Part shown: one piece after another, positions 43,629 to 52,094 of the stretch
How the letters are laid out: each line of letters starts with the position of its first letter
How positions within the stretch are numbered: the first letter of the stretch is position 1
Assembly: GCF_013280595.1 (NCBI RefSeq)
Contig: NZ_JAAATY010000020.1
Span: 62,001 to 126,000 of the forward strand
Direction: 5' to 3'
From: Kibdelosporangium persicum
GTDB lineage: Bacteria; Actinomycetota; Actinomycetes; Mycobacteriales; Pseudonocardiaceae
Length of the DNA: 64,000 bases
Position numbers and translations under genes: made by a program
The notes under the pieces: generated by a model
What the model was told of the DNA's origin: nothing
What the model saw: the letters and a program-made list of their open reading frames with translations, nothing else
The model's database searches: none

Positions 43629-44366
43629 TCAGCCCAGGCGATGCGTGCGGTACATGGTGGCGACGAACGGCACACCGAGCGTCGGCGTGCCGCGTTGCTC
43701 AGCCTGTTCGGCCAAGTGGTCGTGCAGCTTGCCGAGCAGCGGTTCGCGCTCCGCGTCGGACAGGGAGATGATGGCGCTGTAAGTGCTGTGCATGGCGCAG
43801 ATCTCCTGCGGAGTCATCTCCCGCTCGTAGCCGACGACGTGTTTCTCGACCGGCGTGAAAGGCAAATCCGGCGGCAGTTCCAGTTGGTGCACCGGACGCG
43901 CCGGGTTGTGCGCGGACAGAATCACTTCCTGCACTTCGTCGAGCCACAGGCCGCTGGGACCGCGATCGTGCCAGGAAACGCCGAGAACGCCGCCGGGTTT
44001 CAGGCACCGGGCGGCTTCGGCGCCCGCTTTCCCGGGATCGAACCAATGCCACGCGTTGCTCGTCAGCACGGCGTCGGCGTAAGCCGTCGGAACCGGCAGA
44101 TCCTCGGAGCTGCCGACCCGCACGGAGGCGTCGGGAAACCTTTCCCGCAGCCACGCGCACATGTGCTCATCAGGGTCGATCGCGATCACCTCGGGAACCC
44201 GGCCGAGCAATATCCGCGTCAGATGCCCGGTACCCGCGCCGACGTCGACCACGACGCCGCAATCCGCGGGCAGCAACCAATTCGCGGCCAGTTCGGGGAC
44301 AGCGGGGCGATGCTGGTCGTAGTGCGCGGGATCGACACCGAAAACCAATCCGGGCTGAGCCGTCAT
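43629..44366 (-). CDS. Class I SAM-dependent methyltransferase
   Basis: A 245-residue Rossmann-type methyltransferase. The SAM loop is VVVDVGAGTGHLTRIL near residues 38-53, followed by the acidic strand AIDPDEHM, then SNAWHWFDP, the motif of Methyltransf_11-type small-molecule methylases. The substrate is unknown. ATG 44366; 80 bases upstream lies the PHP gene on the same strand. Confidence 0.88.
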   Translation of the reverse strand: MTAQPGLVFGVDPAHYDQHRPAVPELAANWLLPADCGVVVDVGAGTGHLTRILLGRVPEVIAIDPDEHMCAWLRERFPDASVRVGSSEDLPVPTAYADAVLTSNAWHWFDPGKAGAEAARCLKPGGVLGVSWHDRGPSGLWLDEVQEVILSAHNPARPVHQLELPPDLPFTPVEKHVVGYEREMTPQEICAMHSTYSAIISLSDAEREPLLGKLHDHLAEQAEQRGTPTLGVPFVATMYRTHRLG

Positions 44367-44446
44367 CTCGGTAATCCTCCAGTCGGTGCGAAAAGCACAC
44401 CGAGGCTATCGGTGACGTTTCACCGCGGATACGGCCGATTGCCGTA

Positions 44447-45436
44447 TTAACCGACCGGATTGGACCTCGCGTTGATGACCCGGTCGACGGGAACATCGCA
44501 CGCCTCGGCCCGTTCACAGCCGTGCGGCAGCCAGTCGAGCTGGCCGGGCGCGTGCGCGTCGCTGTCGATCGCGAAGTCACAGCCGATCTCGACGGCGAGC
44601 CGCAGCAGCCGCAACGGTGGATCGAGGCGTTCCGGCCGTGAGTTGATCTCCACCGCGACACCGTTGTCCCGGCAGGCCTCGAACACGGCCTTGGCGTCGA
44701 ACGTGGATTCCGGCCGGTCCCGTTTCGCGGTGCGCATCCGGCCGGTGCAGTGACCGAGGATGGTGACGTGCGGGTTGCTGACCGCCTTGATCATGCGCCG
44801 GGTCATCTCGAAGGACGGCATGCGCAGTTTGGAGTGCACGCTGGCCACGACGATGTCCAGCTGTGCCAGCAGCTCCTCGTCCTGGTCGAGGCTGCCGTCG
44901 AGCAGGATGTCGACCTCGATGCCGGTCAGGATGCGGAACGGCTTGAGCTCCTCGTTCAGCTCGGCGACCACGTCGAGCTGCCTGCGCAGGCGTTCGGCGG
45001 AGAGGCCGTTGGCGACAGTCAGGCGAGGGGAGTGGTCGGTCAGCGCCATCCACTCGTGGCCGAGATCCCGTGCGGCCTCGGCCATCTCCCGGATGGTGCT
45101 GCCGCCGTCGGACCACTCGGAATGCGTGTGGCAGTCGCCCTTCAGCGCGGCACGCATGGCGTGCCCGCCGGCGACCGGCAGCTTGGCCTCTTCGATGAGC
45201 TTGCTCAGGTACTCGGGTTCGCGGCCCGTGACGGCGTCGCTGATGACACCGGCGGTCGCCTTGCCGATGCCCGGCAGTTGCGTGAGCGTGCCTCGTTTGG
45301 CGCGGACCTGGACTTCCTCCGCCGGCAGGCCGTCCACGATGGCGGCGGCCTTGCGGAAAGCCTGCACCTTGAACGTGGCCTCGCCCCGGCGCTCGAGGTA
45401 GAAGCCGATCAGACGAAGTGCCTTCGCGGGATCCAT
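44447..45436 (-). CDS. PolX-type PHP-domain protein (helix-hairpin-helix plus PHP)
   Basis: A 329-residue protein. Residues 1-80 form the polymerase-beta-like 8-kDa helical part with the helix-hairpin-helix QLPGIGKATAGVI. Residues 95-329 form a PHP metal-dependent phosphoesterase with GDCHTHSEWSDG, MALTDHSPR, GIEVDIL, ASVHSKL, GHCTGR and DSDAHAP, together all ligand sets of the C-terminal domain of bacterial DNA polymerase X. The nucleotidyl-transfer core is missing, so it would cleave (3'-5' exonuclease or phosphatase) but not polymerise. ATG 45436. Confidence 0.85.
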   Translation of the reverse strand: MDPAKALRLIGFYLERRGEATFKVQAFRKAAAIVDGLPAEEVQVRAKRGTLTQLPGIGKATAGVISDAVTGREPEYLSKLIEEAKLPVAGGHAMRAALKGDCHTHSEWSDGGSTIREMAEAARDLGHEWMALTDHSPRLTVANGLSAERLRRQLDVVAELNEELKPFRILTGIEVDILLDGSLDQDEELLAQLDIVVASVHSKLRMPSFEMTRRMIKAVSNPHVTILGHCTGRMRTAKRDRPESTFDAKAVFEACRDNGVAVEINSRPERLDPPLRLLRLAVEIGCDFAIDSDAHAPGQLDWLPHGCERAEACDVPVDRVINARSNPVG

Positions 45437-45493
45437 GCGTTCATCATCGTCCTTAGTACGATGGATCGAGTGCACATGGTGGAGGGAGAGCCG

Positions 45494-45694
45494 ATGTCGC
45501 AGGATTATCTCGTGCGGTACGTCGGCGGACCGCTGGACGGGCGCGTGGACACGTTGTCGGAGTTGCCCGCGACCCTGAAGGAGACGGTCACGCACGTCCA
45601 CCTGCACGGCGGCCCGAAGATCGTGCACCACTACGACCTGCACTACGCGGTCGAGTACGGCTGCGAGTACCGGTTGCGCGGTGGTGCAGAGTAA
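45494..45694 (+). CDS. Small hypothetical protein
   Basis: A 66-residue protein, 'YLVRYVGGPLDGRVDTLSEL' at the start, with a histidine-rich centre (HVHLHGGPKIVHHYDLHY). ATG 45494 is preceded by GGAGGGAGAG, a very strong ribosome-binding site. It ends five bases before the DUF6319 gene, so they form an operon. I do not recognise a function; the VGGPLDG opening is common in small phage and actinobacterial hypothetical proteins. Confidence 0.7.
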   Translation: MSQDYLVRYVGGPLDGRVDTLSELPATLKETVTHVHLHGGPKIVHHYDLHYAVEYGCEYRLRGGAE

Positions 45695-45699
45695 GGAGC

Positions 45700-46314
45700 A
45701 TGCTCTCCGACAACGACATCACCCAGCTGCGTGACGCACTGAAGGCAGGCAAGGCCCCGACAGTGTGGTTCACCGGCCGCGCGGTAGGCGTGGACGCGGG
45801 AAAATCAGGCAAAGTGGTGTCGTTCGCCTCGCCGGAGGAGGGCGACTTCATCGAAGTGAAGCCGACGGGCTCGCAGGACACCTTGTCCTTCGCCAAAGCG
45901 GAACTGACGCTCAACCGCCCGAAACAGCGCCCGGCCGCGAAGAAACCCCCCGCCGCTGCCGCCGAGCCAGCCCCGGTGGTCGAGGAGATCTACCAGCCCG
46001 CTCCCGCCGTGACGGAGAAGAAGAAGGCGGCGCCGCGACGCAGGACGGTGCCGCCCGCCGAAGTGACGGTCACCCTGCACTCGACGCCGCGCGGTGACTG
46101 GACCGTGGACGTGGTGGTGGGGAAGAAGCGGAGCGTTCGTTCGATGCCCATCCCGGCTGCGGCGATCGCGAGGATCTCGAAGGAACTGCCGGACCAGGTG
46201 GAAACCGCCATCAGCGCGGTCATGGCCGCGGCCCGTCAGCAGCACGAGGAACGTATAGCGCTGCTTCAGGCGGAGTTGGACGCGGCGCGTCGCGCCCTGA
46301 ACGAATTGGCCTAG
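45700..46314 (+). CDS. DUF6319-like protein with a Pro/Ala/Lys linker
   Basis: A 204-residue protein in three parts: an N-terminal beta-rich domain (1-74, 'VWFTGRAVGVDAGKSGKVV'), a low-complexity Ala/Pro/Lys linker (75-118), and a C-terminal domain ending in a helix 'QQHEERIALLQAELDAARRAL'. The family is actinobacterial and uncharacterised; the name is recalled. Its last 75 bases are duplicated at 46560-46637 as a scar. The stop overlaps the stop of the convergent DUF397 gene. Confidence 0.75.
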   Translation: MLSDNDITQLRDALKAGKAPTVWFTGRAVGVDAGKSGKVVSFASPEEGDFIEVKPTGSQDTLSFAKAELTLNRPKQRPAAKKPPAAAAEPAPVVEEIYQPAPAVTEKKKAAPRRRTVPPAEVTVTLHSTPRGDWTVDVVVGKKRSVRSMPIPAAAIARISKELPDQVETAISAVMAAARQQHEERIALLQAELDAARRALNELA

Positions 46315-46469
46315 ACAGACCGGATGTGCGCGAGTAAGGAACGGACGTCCACGGTCAGTACCTCGGATGGGTTCTTGCTGTCGCGCACGTGCCGGAGATC
46401 CTGATTGACCTCGACACAGTCACCTTCCTGATGGCTCTGGCTGCTCTTGCGCCACGTTGACTCGGTCAT
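46311..46469 (-). CDS. DUF397 protein, copy 1
   Basis: A 52-residue DUF397 protein: MTESTWRKSSQSHQEGDCVE at the start, then DLRHVRDSKNPSEVLTVDVR. DUF397 proteins (BldB/WhiJ-system partners) bind or antagonise adjacent XRE-type regulators in actinobacteria and may act in development or as toxin-antitoxin-like pairs. Codon 45 is TTA. The ATG overlaps the stop of a truncated XRE gene. Too short for most ORF callers; the reading was made directly from the bases. Confidence 0.85.
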   Translation of the reverse strand: MTESTWRKSSQSHQEGDCVEVNQDLRHVRDSKNPSEVLTVDVRSLLAHIRSV

Positions 46470-46558
46470 GCTTTCTCCATTGCCGTGAGGACGTCTGCGA
46501 TGTGCTCGGCGGATTGCTCAGGGCTCATCGCTACTCGGCGGATCTCGTCCGCCGCCTG
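46466..46558 (-). pseudogene. C-terminal remnant of an XRE/DUF5753 regulator, copy 1
   Basis: About 30 codons end ADEIRRVAMSPEQSAEHIAD then VLTAMEKA and TGA. This matches the last helix of DUF5753 regulators (compare MSPDESAKRIAEILNALEAS in copy 2). Everything upstream is missing because the duplicated DUF6319 end was joined at 46560. The stop overlaps the DUF397 start as in intact modules. Confidence 0.75.
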
Positions 46559-46633
46559 CCAGCAGCACGAGGAACGTATAGCGCTGCTTCAGGCGGAGTT
46601 GGACGCGGCTCGCCGTGCCCTGAACGAATTGGC

Positions 46634-46792
46634 CTAGACAGACCGGATGTGCGCGAGTAAGGAACGGACGTCCACGGTCAGTACCTCGGATGGGTTCTTG
46701 CTGTCGCGCACGTGCCGGAGATCCTGGTTGACCTCGACACAGTCACTTTCCTGGTGGCTGTAACTACTCTTGCGCCACGCCTGCTCCGTCAT
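46634..46792 (-). CDS. DUF397 protein, copy 2
   Basis: A 52-residue DUF397 protein with the start MTEQAWRKSSYSHQESDCVE and a second half identical to copy 1, including the TTA codon at position 45. ATG 46792 has GGAGG about nine bases upstream and overlaps the stop of the second XRE remnant. N-terminal differences against identical C-termini support a conversion event. Whether either copy still works without an intact XRE partner is doubtful. Confidence 0.85.
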   Translation of the reverse strand: MTEQAWRKSSYSHQESDCVEVNQDLRHVRDSKNPSEVLTVDVRSLLAHIRSV

Positions 46793-47030
46793 GAGGATGC
46801 CTCCAGTGCGTTGAGAATCTCGGCAATCCGCTTCGCGGACTCATCGGGGCTCATCGCCTCTTGGCGAATCATGTCAGCCGCAGACTCGTAGGCGGTCACA
46901 TCCGCCTCGTCCACCAGGAACACGCCGCTCCGATAGTGCTCCAGGTGGACGATGGCGGGTTGGATACCGAACCTGTAGAGAACGAACGGCCCGGCGAGAC
47001 CTGGGTGCCATTTGCCCGTCAGACTCACCA
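46789..47030 (-). pseudogene. C-terminal remnant of an XRE/DUF5753 regulator, copy 2
   Basis: About 75 codons read GKWHPGLAGPFVLYRFGIQP, AIVHLEHYRSGVFLVDEADV, then a final helix MSPDESAKRIAEILNALEAS. This is the ligand-like DUF5753 half of an XRE regulator. The helix-turn-helix half is absent: upstream of about 47030 the sequence changes to a plus-strand lipoprotein gene. The frame can be extended to 47193 but only by antisense of that gene. Confidence 0.75.
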
Positions 47031-47036
47031 ATCTGC

Positions 47037-48240
47037 GTGCTCCTCGCCGTGGCGACGGCCGGCTGCGGCAGCGTGAAGGGAACGCCCGTGCCGCCTCCTG
47101 ACAAGAACTCCTGGGCACTGACGCACAACGACATGCCCGCCTGGTACAACCTCGTGCACACGTGGACTCACCAGAACGCCCTGATCGTGGCAACCGACGG
47201 ACAGGTCGCGAGCTATGACCGTGGCACCGGTGCGCGACAGTGGATCACCGAACCGCCCGGCGACGCGCCGGACGCGCCCTTGTTCTGCGGTGCGAGTCCC
47301 ACCATCAGCGGCAAGAAGATCGCACTGGCCTACGGTTCGGCACGGAAAACCGATACGTCGACTGCACGCACGCGGCTGTGCTCGATGCAGGCACCGGCAA
47401 GCTGACGTGGCACACCAGGATCGGCGATCCGCGGGAAGGCATCAACGGGGCGCCCGGTGAGGCCTACCTGGACATCCATGGCGACCTGCTGCATGTCGGC
47501 TGGGACGCGTACCTGGCCGTTCATCGCATGTCCGATGGTGCGCAGCTGTCGAAGAACAAACTCAAGCATGACGGCTACAGCTGCGCCATCGTGTCCATGA
47601 CCGGACGCCATCTCGCCGCGCAATGCCTTGGCCCGGACCTGCCCGACCTCAGCGTCGCGGCGGTCAGCCCGGAAGGCCGGCTTGTCAACGTCAAGGATCA
47701 CAGCAAGGCGACCGCCGGCCTGTCGATTCTGTCCGGCCGTTTCGTCTCGACGTCTCCGCCCGTGCTTTGGGTGACGGACAACGAGGCGAAACCGGCGAGC
47801 GCCGAGTACCTGGTGCTCGACGCGGACTTCGCCGTCAAGCATCGAATCCCCGGCACCGCGGCCGATCTGGCGATGGATGCTCTCGGACCGGCGAACTCGG
47901 TCGGCGGTATCCGTCAGCACCGAGTACTGGTCGTCGGTCAGACGCTGGTGACGGTGACCGTTCCGTACTTCGGCAGAGTGAACAAGGTCGTCGCCTATGA
48001 CCTGGTCACGGGTCAGCGTCGTTGGGAGTCTCAGCCGAGAACGCTCGCTTGGTAATTCCGCTGGTCGCGGATCGCGGCACTGTGGTGGTTGCGGCCGATG
48101 GCGGTGTTGTCCGCTTCAGCCTCGCCGATGGGACCGTCGCCTCGATCACCCGGTTGCCGGCCAACGGCGGTACCAGTGTGTTGCACAGTCGCTGTCCACA
48201 ACGGCTTCAGCAAGGTCGTGCCGCTCATCTTTACTGTCGG
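47037..48240 (+). pseudogene. Broken PQQ-like beta-propeller lipoprotein gene
   Basis: Three successive frames encode one protein. Frame 1 (47037-about 47340) begins with a clipped signal VLLAVATAGC and contains ALIVATDGQVASYDRGTGAR. Frame 2 (about 47335-48040) has VLDAGTGKLTWHTRIGDP and VVAYDLVTGQRRWES. Frame 3 (about 48025-48180) has LVIPLVADRGTVVVAADGGV. The repeated 'V-x-DxxTGxxxW' strands are PQQ-type propeller blades. Two frameshifts plus loss of the signal start make it a pseudogene, unless sequencing errors caused the shifts. Confidence 0.75.
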
Positions 48241-48366
48241 CTGACCGCCTGTCCAGGTGATCTGGCAGGTCGCCGGAACCATCCCCGCTCCAATTCCGTC
48301 ACAGCCAAGACGGGCCACGTCACCCCTTGATACCGTGGCTCGGGGAGGCTGGAACGAGGGGACGAC

Positions 48367-48798
48367 ATGTACGACGACCTTGGTGGTGGCGTCCGGTCGG
48401 GCATCGGCTCGGCTGACATCGGCAAGAGCATCGCCAGCATCGGCGCGAGCATGGGCGCGTTCGCCGGTATGGCGGCCAGTGGTGGCTTCGAGGTCAACGA
48501 GTCCGGCGGCCAGGCATTGCTCAATGCCATCAAGCGCATGCGCGAGTGGGCAACTGATCAGGAGTTGACGCTGGCAGACCTGGCGCAGCCGATGCCCTTG
48601 GGGTCCACCAGCACGGCCAAGATCATGGTGCCGTATCTGCAACAGGTGGCAGCGGACAACCAGGGTTTCCTGACACAGTTGGCCCAATTCCAGGAGTCCT
48701 TGCACAAGGCAGAAGAGGGCATCAACACCGCGATGGCGAACTATCGGGCCACCGAAGAGGCGAAAGCCGCTGCAATGCGCAAAATCGATCCTGTATGA
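48367..48798 (+). CDS. WXG100-like helical protein of a type VII secretion locus
   Basis: A 143-residue all-helical protein with a Gly/Ser/Ala-rich N-terminus (GSADIGKSIASIGASMGAFA), a single MREWATDQE tryptophan and a C-terminal coiled coil (about 75-138). Size and position first in a trio with DUF3558 and a PPE-like protein resemble the ESX-associated helical partners of Pseudonocardiaceae. ATG 48367 follows GAGGGGAC. Its stop overlaps the DUF3558 start. Confidence 0.7.
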   Translation: MYDDLGGGVRSGIGSADIGKSIASIGASMGAFAGMAASGGFEVNESGGQALLNAIKRMREWATDQELTLADLAQPMPLGSTSTAKIMVPYLQQVAADNQGFLTQLAQFQESLHKAEEGINTAMANYRATEEAKAAAMRKIDPV

Positions 48799-49436
48799 AG
48801 TCCGATGTCGAGACCAGAAAGAGTTCTGGACCTGTGAAGCCTTCTTTCGTTCCTGTCGTCACAGCCATCTTGGCGGTCACTGTGAGTGCGGTTGGCTGCA
48901 CCGCCGAAACGGGTGGATCACCAACGCCTGGCAACACGCAATCGACATCGGAGACGGCTCGCCCGACACTTCCGGGCGGAGGCGGCTCTTCCAGTTCGTT
49001 GCCTCCGACTAGCGGCGGAGGCGCTGGCAGGACCAGTCCGATCGAAAACACCGATCCCTGTGCGTTGCTTTCGGCAGCCGACAGGTCGACACTTTCGCTG
49101 AAAGATGGGGCGGTCACTGACGGATCGACCGATGTTGACAAAGGTTGTCGTTGGCACTCCTCGCAGCAGGGTGATCATTCCGTGCAGATCGATATCTACG
49201 CCGAGCTGGGTACAAAAGATGTTCAAGCGACCGGCGGAGTCAAGTCAATCGCGGACGTGGGTAAGCACAAAGCGGTTCAGTACAACTTCGGCACAACGTG
49301 CACGATAAGTCTGGCGATCACAGACTCGTCGCGGGTCGATGTTCGCGTTGGTGCAGCCGGTGACAACCAGAAGGCATGTGCGATGGTTCAGCAAGTGGCT
49401 CAATTGGTTGAGCCCAAATTGCCGGCCGGGAGTTGA
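48795..49436 (+). CDS. DUF3558 lipoprotein
   Basis: A 213-residue lipoprotein. After a short cytosolic lead the signal segment ends VSAVGC; the mature part starts with a Ser/Thr/Gly/Pro linker and then the DUF3558 domain beginning 'NTDPCALLSAADRSTLSL' with KGCRWHS and CTISLAITD; the cysteines can form disulfides. DUF3558 proteins are actinobacterial and often sit in secretion-associated loci. ATG 48795 overlaps the previous stop; GTG 48834 is an alternative giving a more compact signal. Confidence 0.85.
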   Translation: MKSDVETRKSSGPVKPSFVPVVTAILAVTVSAVGCTAETGGSPTPGNTQSTSETARPTLPGGGGSSSSLPPTSGGGAGRTSPIENTDPCALLSAADRSTLSLKDGAVTDGSTDVDKGCRWHSSQQGDHSVQIDIYAELGTKDVQATGGVKSIADVGKHKAVQYNFGTTCTISLAITDSSRVDVRVGAAGDNQKACAMVQQVAQLVEPKLPAGS

Positions 49437-49442
49437 GTGATC

Positions 49443-51065
49443 ATGGCACCGAGGCATTCGCAGCCAGAGCAGAACCCCGCGATCCAGACGGCGTATCACC
49501 CGCCGAACTATCGGGGCGACACGCACGGCGTGGACATGCGGGGGCAGTCCGACTCCCGTGGCCAGGTGCAGGGGCAGGTCGAGCAGGACGTAGACCAGGA
49601 GATCGACCAGCAGAACTGGTGGAACAGGATTTTCTCCTCCCTCTCGCGCGAGAGCGAGGTGCAGGAGCGCACGAACCAGCAGATGGCGGACCAGGCGAAG
49701 GCGCTGACGCAGGGCGTGGAGACGCGGCCTGCGCCGCCGTTGCAGTGTGCCAACTACCAGCAGTACGACCACCAGGTCCTTGAATCCATGGTCAAGGAAG
49801 GTGTGAGTCCCAGCCGGGTCGGCGAGGTCGGAGCCAAATGGCTGGACGCCGGTAACCAGATGGTCCAGTTCCAGACGGACGTGGTGAACGCGATCACCAG
49901 CAGCGAGGCTGACTGGCGCGGTACGGCCGCCAACAACGCTCGCCAGTTCATGGTCGACGTCGGGAACTGGGTGGGCAAAGCGGGACAGAGCGCGCAGCTC
50001 GCGGGAACCCAGACGCAGCAGTACTCGGCGGCCTTGGAGACGGCGAAGAACTCCATGCCGCCGCCGGTCGACTTCGACGTCAACGCGGCGAACGCGGACC
50101 TGCAGCGGACGACGGACCCGTTCCAGTACATGTACAAGTACGTCGCCTACGAGGCCCAATACAACCAGCAGCAAGAAGCCAAGCAGCAAGCTGTTCAGGT
50201 CGTTGGCACGTACGACAGCACCTTGGGCGGCGCCAGCACCATGCCGGCCTTCGCGCCGCCGCCGACGATGACGGGCAGTAGCACGCCTCCGCCCACGCCG
50301 CCTCCGACACCGCCGCCCACCCCGCCGATTCCGCCGGGCTCGATTGATCCGCCGGGTCCTGGTGGTGGGCCGGGTGGTGGTCCTGGCGGGATCGGCGGTG
50401 GGCCGGGTGGCGGTCCCGGCGGCACCGGCGGTGGGTTCGGTGGTGGCACCGGTGGCGGTACTGGCGGCGGCGCGGGTGGCGGCGCCGGTATCGGTACGGG
50501 CACCGGCAGCGGGGTCGGCACGGGCAGGGGCCCTGGCAGTGGCACGTCCGGCCAAGGCTTCATCCCCAACCCCGGCGGCCGGGGCAACAACTTCGGCAAC
50601 AACCAGACCGGATACGACTCCACGACCAGTGTGCCGCCTGGCCTCATGCCGGGCATGGGCCCCGGGTTCGGGCCGGGCGGTGGTAACCCCAACTACGGCG
50701 GTGGCAGTAACCGCGGGTTCGGGCCGGGCTCAGGCGGTGGCGGTGGTGGCTACGGCGGCACGGGCGCAGGCGCCGGTGGGACGGGCGCCGGCGCTGGGCG
50801 TGGTGGTTTCGGGCCCGGCGGCGGGTCGGCTGCTGGTGTCGGTGGTTACGCGGCCGAGCAGGCGGCCGCCGGCCGTGGTGGTGCTGCCGGCATGGCCGGT
50901 GCACGTGGTGGCGCCGGTATGGGCGGTATGCCGATGGGCGCCGCTGGACGCGGCCAAGGCGGGGAGGACGAGGAGCACCAGCGGCCCTCGTACCTCGTCG
51001 AGCCGGACCCGGACAGCATGTTCGGCACCGACGAGATGACCGCCCCGCCTGTCATCGGCGGTTAG
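49443..51065 (+). CDS. PPE/WXG-like protein with a Pro-rich linker and Gly-rich tail
   Basis: A 540-residue protein. Residues 1-110 are polar with a WW pair in QQNWWNRIFSSL. Residues 110-250 form a WXG100-like four-helix part with EADWRGTAANNARQFM as the W-x-G turn. Then a PPP(T)P stretch (about 275-300) and about 210 residues dominated by Gly, ending in an acidic segment EPDPDSMFGTDEMTAPPVIG. The design recalls PPE proteins of ESX secretion, with a repetitive tail that could face the outside. It is the last of the three-gene operon. ATG 49443; GTG 49437 is possible. Confidence 0.75.
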   Translation: MAPRHSQPEQNPAIQTAYHPPNYRGDTHGVDMRGQSDSRGQVQGQVEQDVDQEIDQQNWWNRIFSSLSRESEVQERTNQQMADQAKALTQGVETRPAPPLQCANYQQYDHQVLESMVKEGVSPSRVGEVGAKWLDAGNQMVQFQTDVVNAITSSEADWRGTAANNARQFMVDVGNWVGKAGQSAQLAGTQTQQYSAALETAKNSMPPPVDFDVNAANADLQRTTDPFQYMYKYVAYEAQYNQQQEAKQQAVQVVGTYDSTLGGASTMPAFAPPPTMTGSSTPPPTPPPTPPPTPPIPPGSIDPPGPGGGPGGGPGGIGGGPGGGPGGTGGGFGGGTGGGTGGGAGGGAGIGTGTGSGVGTGRGPGSGTSGQGFIPNPGGRGNNFGNNQTGYDSTTSVPPGLMPGMGPGFGPGGGNPNYGGGSNRGFGPGSGGGGGGYGGTGAGAGGTGAGAGRGGFGPGGGSAAGVGGYAAEQAAAGRGGAAGMAGARGGAGMGGMPMGAAGRGQGGEDEEHQRPSYLVEPDPDSMFGTDEMTAPPVIGG

Positions 51066-51976
51066 ACCTCGGGGCGGGCGCTGCCGCGTGTGGCGCCCGC
51101 CGAGGCCGCCACGACCGCGAACACCGCGACCCACTGCAGCATGTGCAGCGACTCCTGGAGCACGACGAGGCCGACGATGGCGGCCACCGCGGGCTCCAGG
51201 CTCATCAGGATTCCGAACACGCGCGGCGGGATCTTGCGCAGCGCTTCCAGTTCCAGCGAATACGGGATCACCGAGGACAACAGGGCCACGCCGATCCCGA
51301 CGATGAGCACCCAGGGCTGGAACAGCGCGGTGCCGCTTTCCGCCGCACCGAAGGGCACAGCCACCAGAGCGGCGAACGCCATGCCGATGGCGAGACCGCT
51401 GCCTTCCGAGGTGTGACGGCCGAGCGCCGCGCTCAGCAGGATGTACGTGCCCCAGCACGCGGCCGCGGCGAGAGCGAACAGGAAACCGACGAGGTCGAGG
51501 TCGCCGCGGCCTTCCATCAGCAGCACGACTCCGCCCGCCGCCAGCAGCGCCCAGAACGCGTCGAGCCACCGCCGGGACCCTGCCAGTGCCACCGCGAGAG
51601 GGCCGAGGAATTCGACGGTCACCGCGATGCCCAGCGGGATGCGTTCCAACGCCAGGTAGAAGCACAGGTTCATGGTGCCGAGCACCACGCCGTAGCTCAC
51701 CACGACCGTCCACGCGCGACGGTTCAACCGCAGTGACGGCCGCCACAACAGAACCAGGATCAGTGCGGCGAAGAACAGTCGCAGTGCGACAGTCCCGGTG
51801 CTGCCCACCACGCTGAAGAGGTTCTTGGCCAGTGCCGCGCCGATCTGCACGCTCACGATGCCGAGCAACACCTGCGCCGTGGGCGGGATCGCGCCCAGCG
51901 TCCGTCCTGCCAGCGTCATCAGGGTGAACCGGGGGAAGGAACCGCCTCCGGTGCGGTCGACGTGCATGGTGGCCAT
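51062..51976 (-). CDS. EamA-family exporter, RhtA-like
   Basis: A 304-residue protein with ten hydrophobic segments in two EamA halves (about 33-165 and 170-298). Phrases such as 'YLALERIPLGIAVTVEFLGPL' and LSSVIPYSLELEALRKI match RhtA-type threonine/homoserine exporters. It would export small amino acids or related metabolites. ATG 51976; three codons later is a second ATG. It ends on the stop of the PPE-like gene. Confidence 0.88.
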   Translation of the reverse strand: MATMHVDRTGGGSFPRFTLMTLAGRTLGAIPPTAQVLLGIVSVQIGAALAKNLFSVVGSTGTVALRLFFAALILVLLWRPSLRLNRRAWTVVVSYGVVLGTMNLCFYLALERIPLGIAVTVEFLGPLAVALAGSRRWLDAFWALLAAGGVVLLMEGRGDLDLVGFLFALAAAACWGTYILLSAALGRHTSEGSGLAIGMAFAALVAVPFGAAESGTALFQPWVLIVGIGVALLSSVIPYSLELEALRKIPPRVFGILMSLEPAVAAIVGLVVLQESLHMLQWVAVFAVVAASAGATRGSARPEV

Positions 51977-52094
51977 GCCCTGGATAGTGGGCGATCGGCC
52001 CTCGTCAAGTCATATCGTTTCCAGATTCTGGAACGACGGTACCAGTTGCCCACCCTCACGGGGTTCTCACGAACATCGTGCGACGCTGACGACC

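Larger units (their letters stand above)
46237..46792. repeat. Tandem near-identical duplication, 323-bp period
   Basis: Bases 46237-46430 recur at 46560-46753 with only about five substitutions by eye. The unit contains the last 26 codons of the DUF6319 gene and most of a convergent DUF397 gene. Beyond 46430/46753 the two copies remain homologous but diverge clearly. The joint at 46559/46560 cuts into the C-terminal part of an XRE-type gene. A recombination or gene-conversion event between two existing XRE-DUF397 modules explains the gradient. Confidence 0.85.

Noticed and set aside
48245-48366. Minus-strand protein reading VPATCQITWTGGQP
   Set aside because: The frame is open only across the pseudogene tail and the WXG-like gene antisense, with no start or ribosome-binding site.
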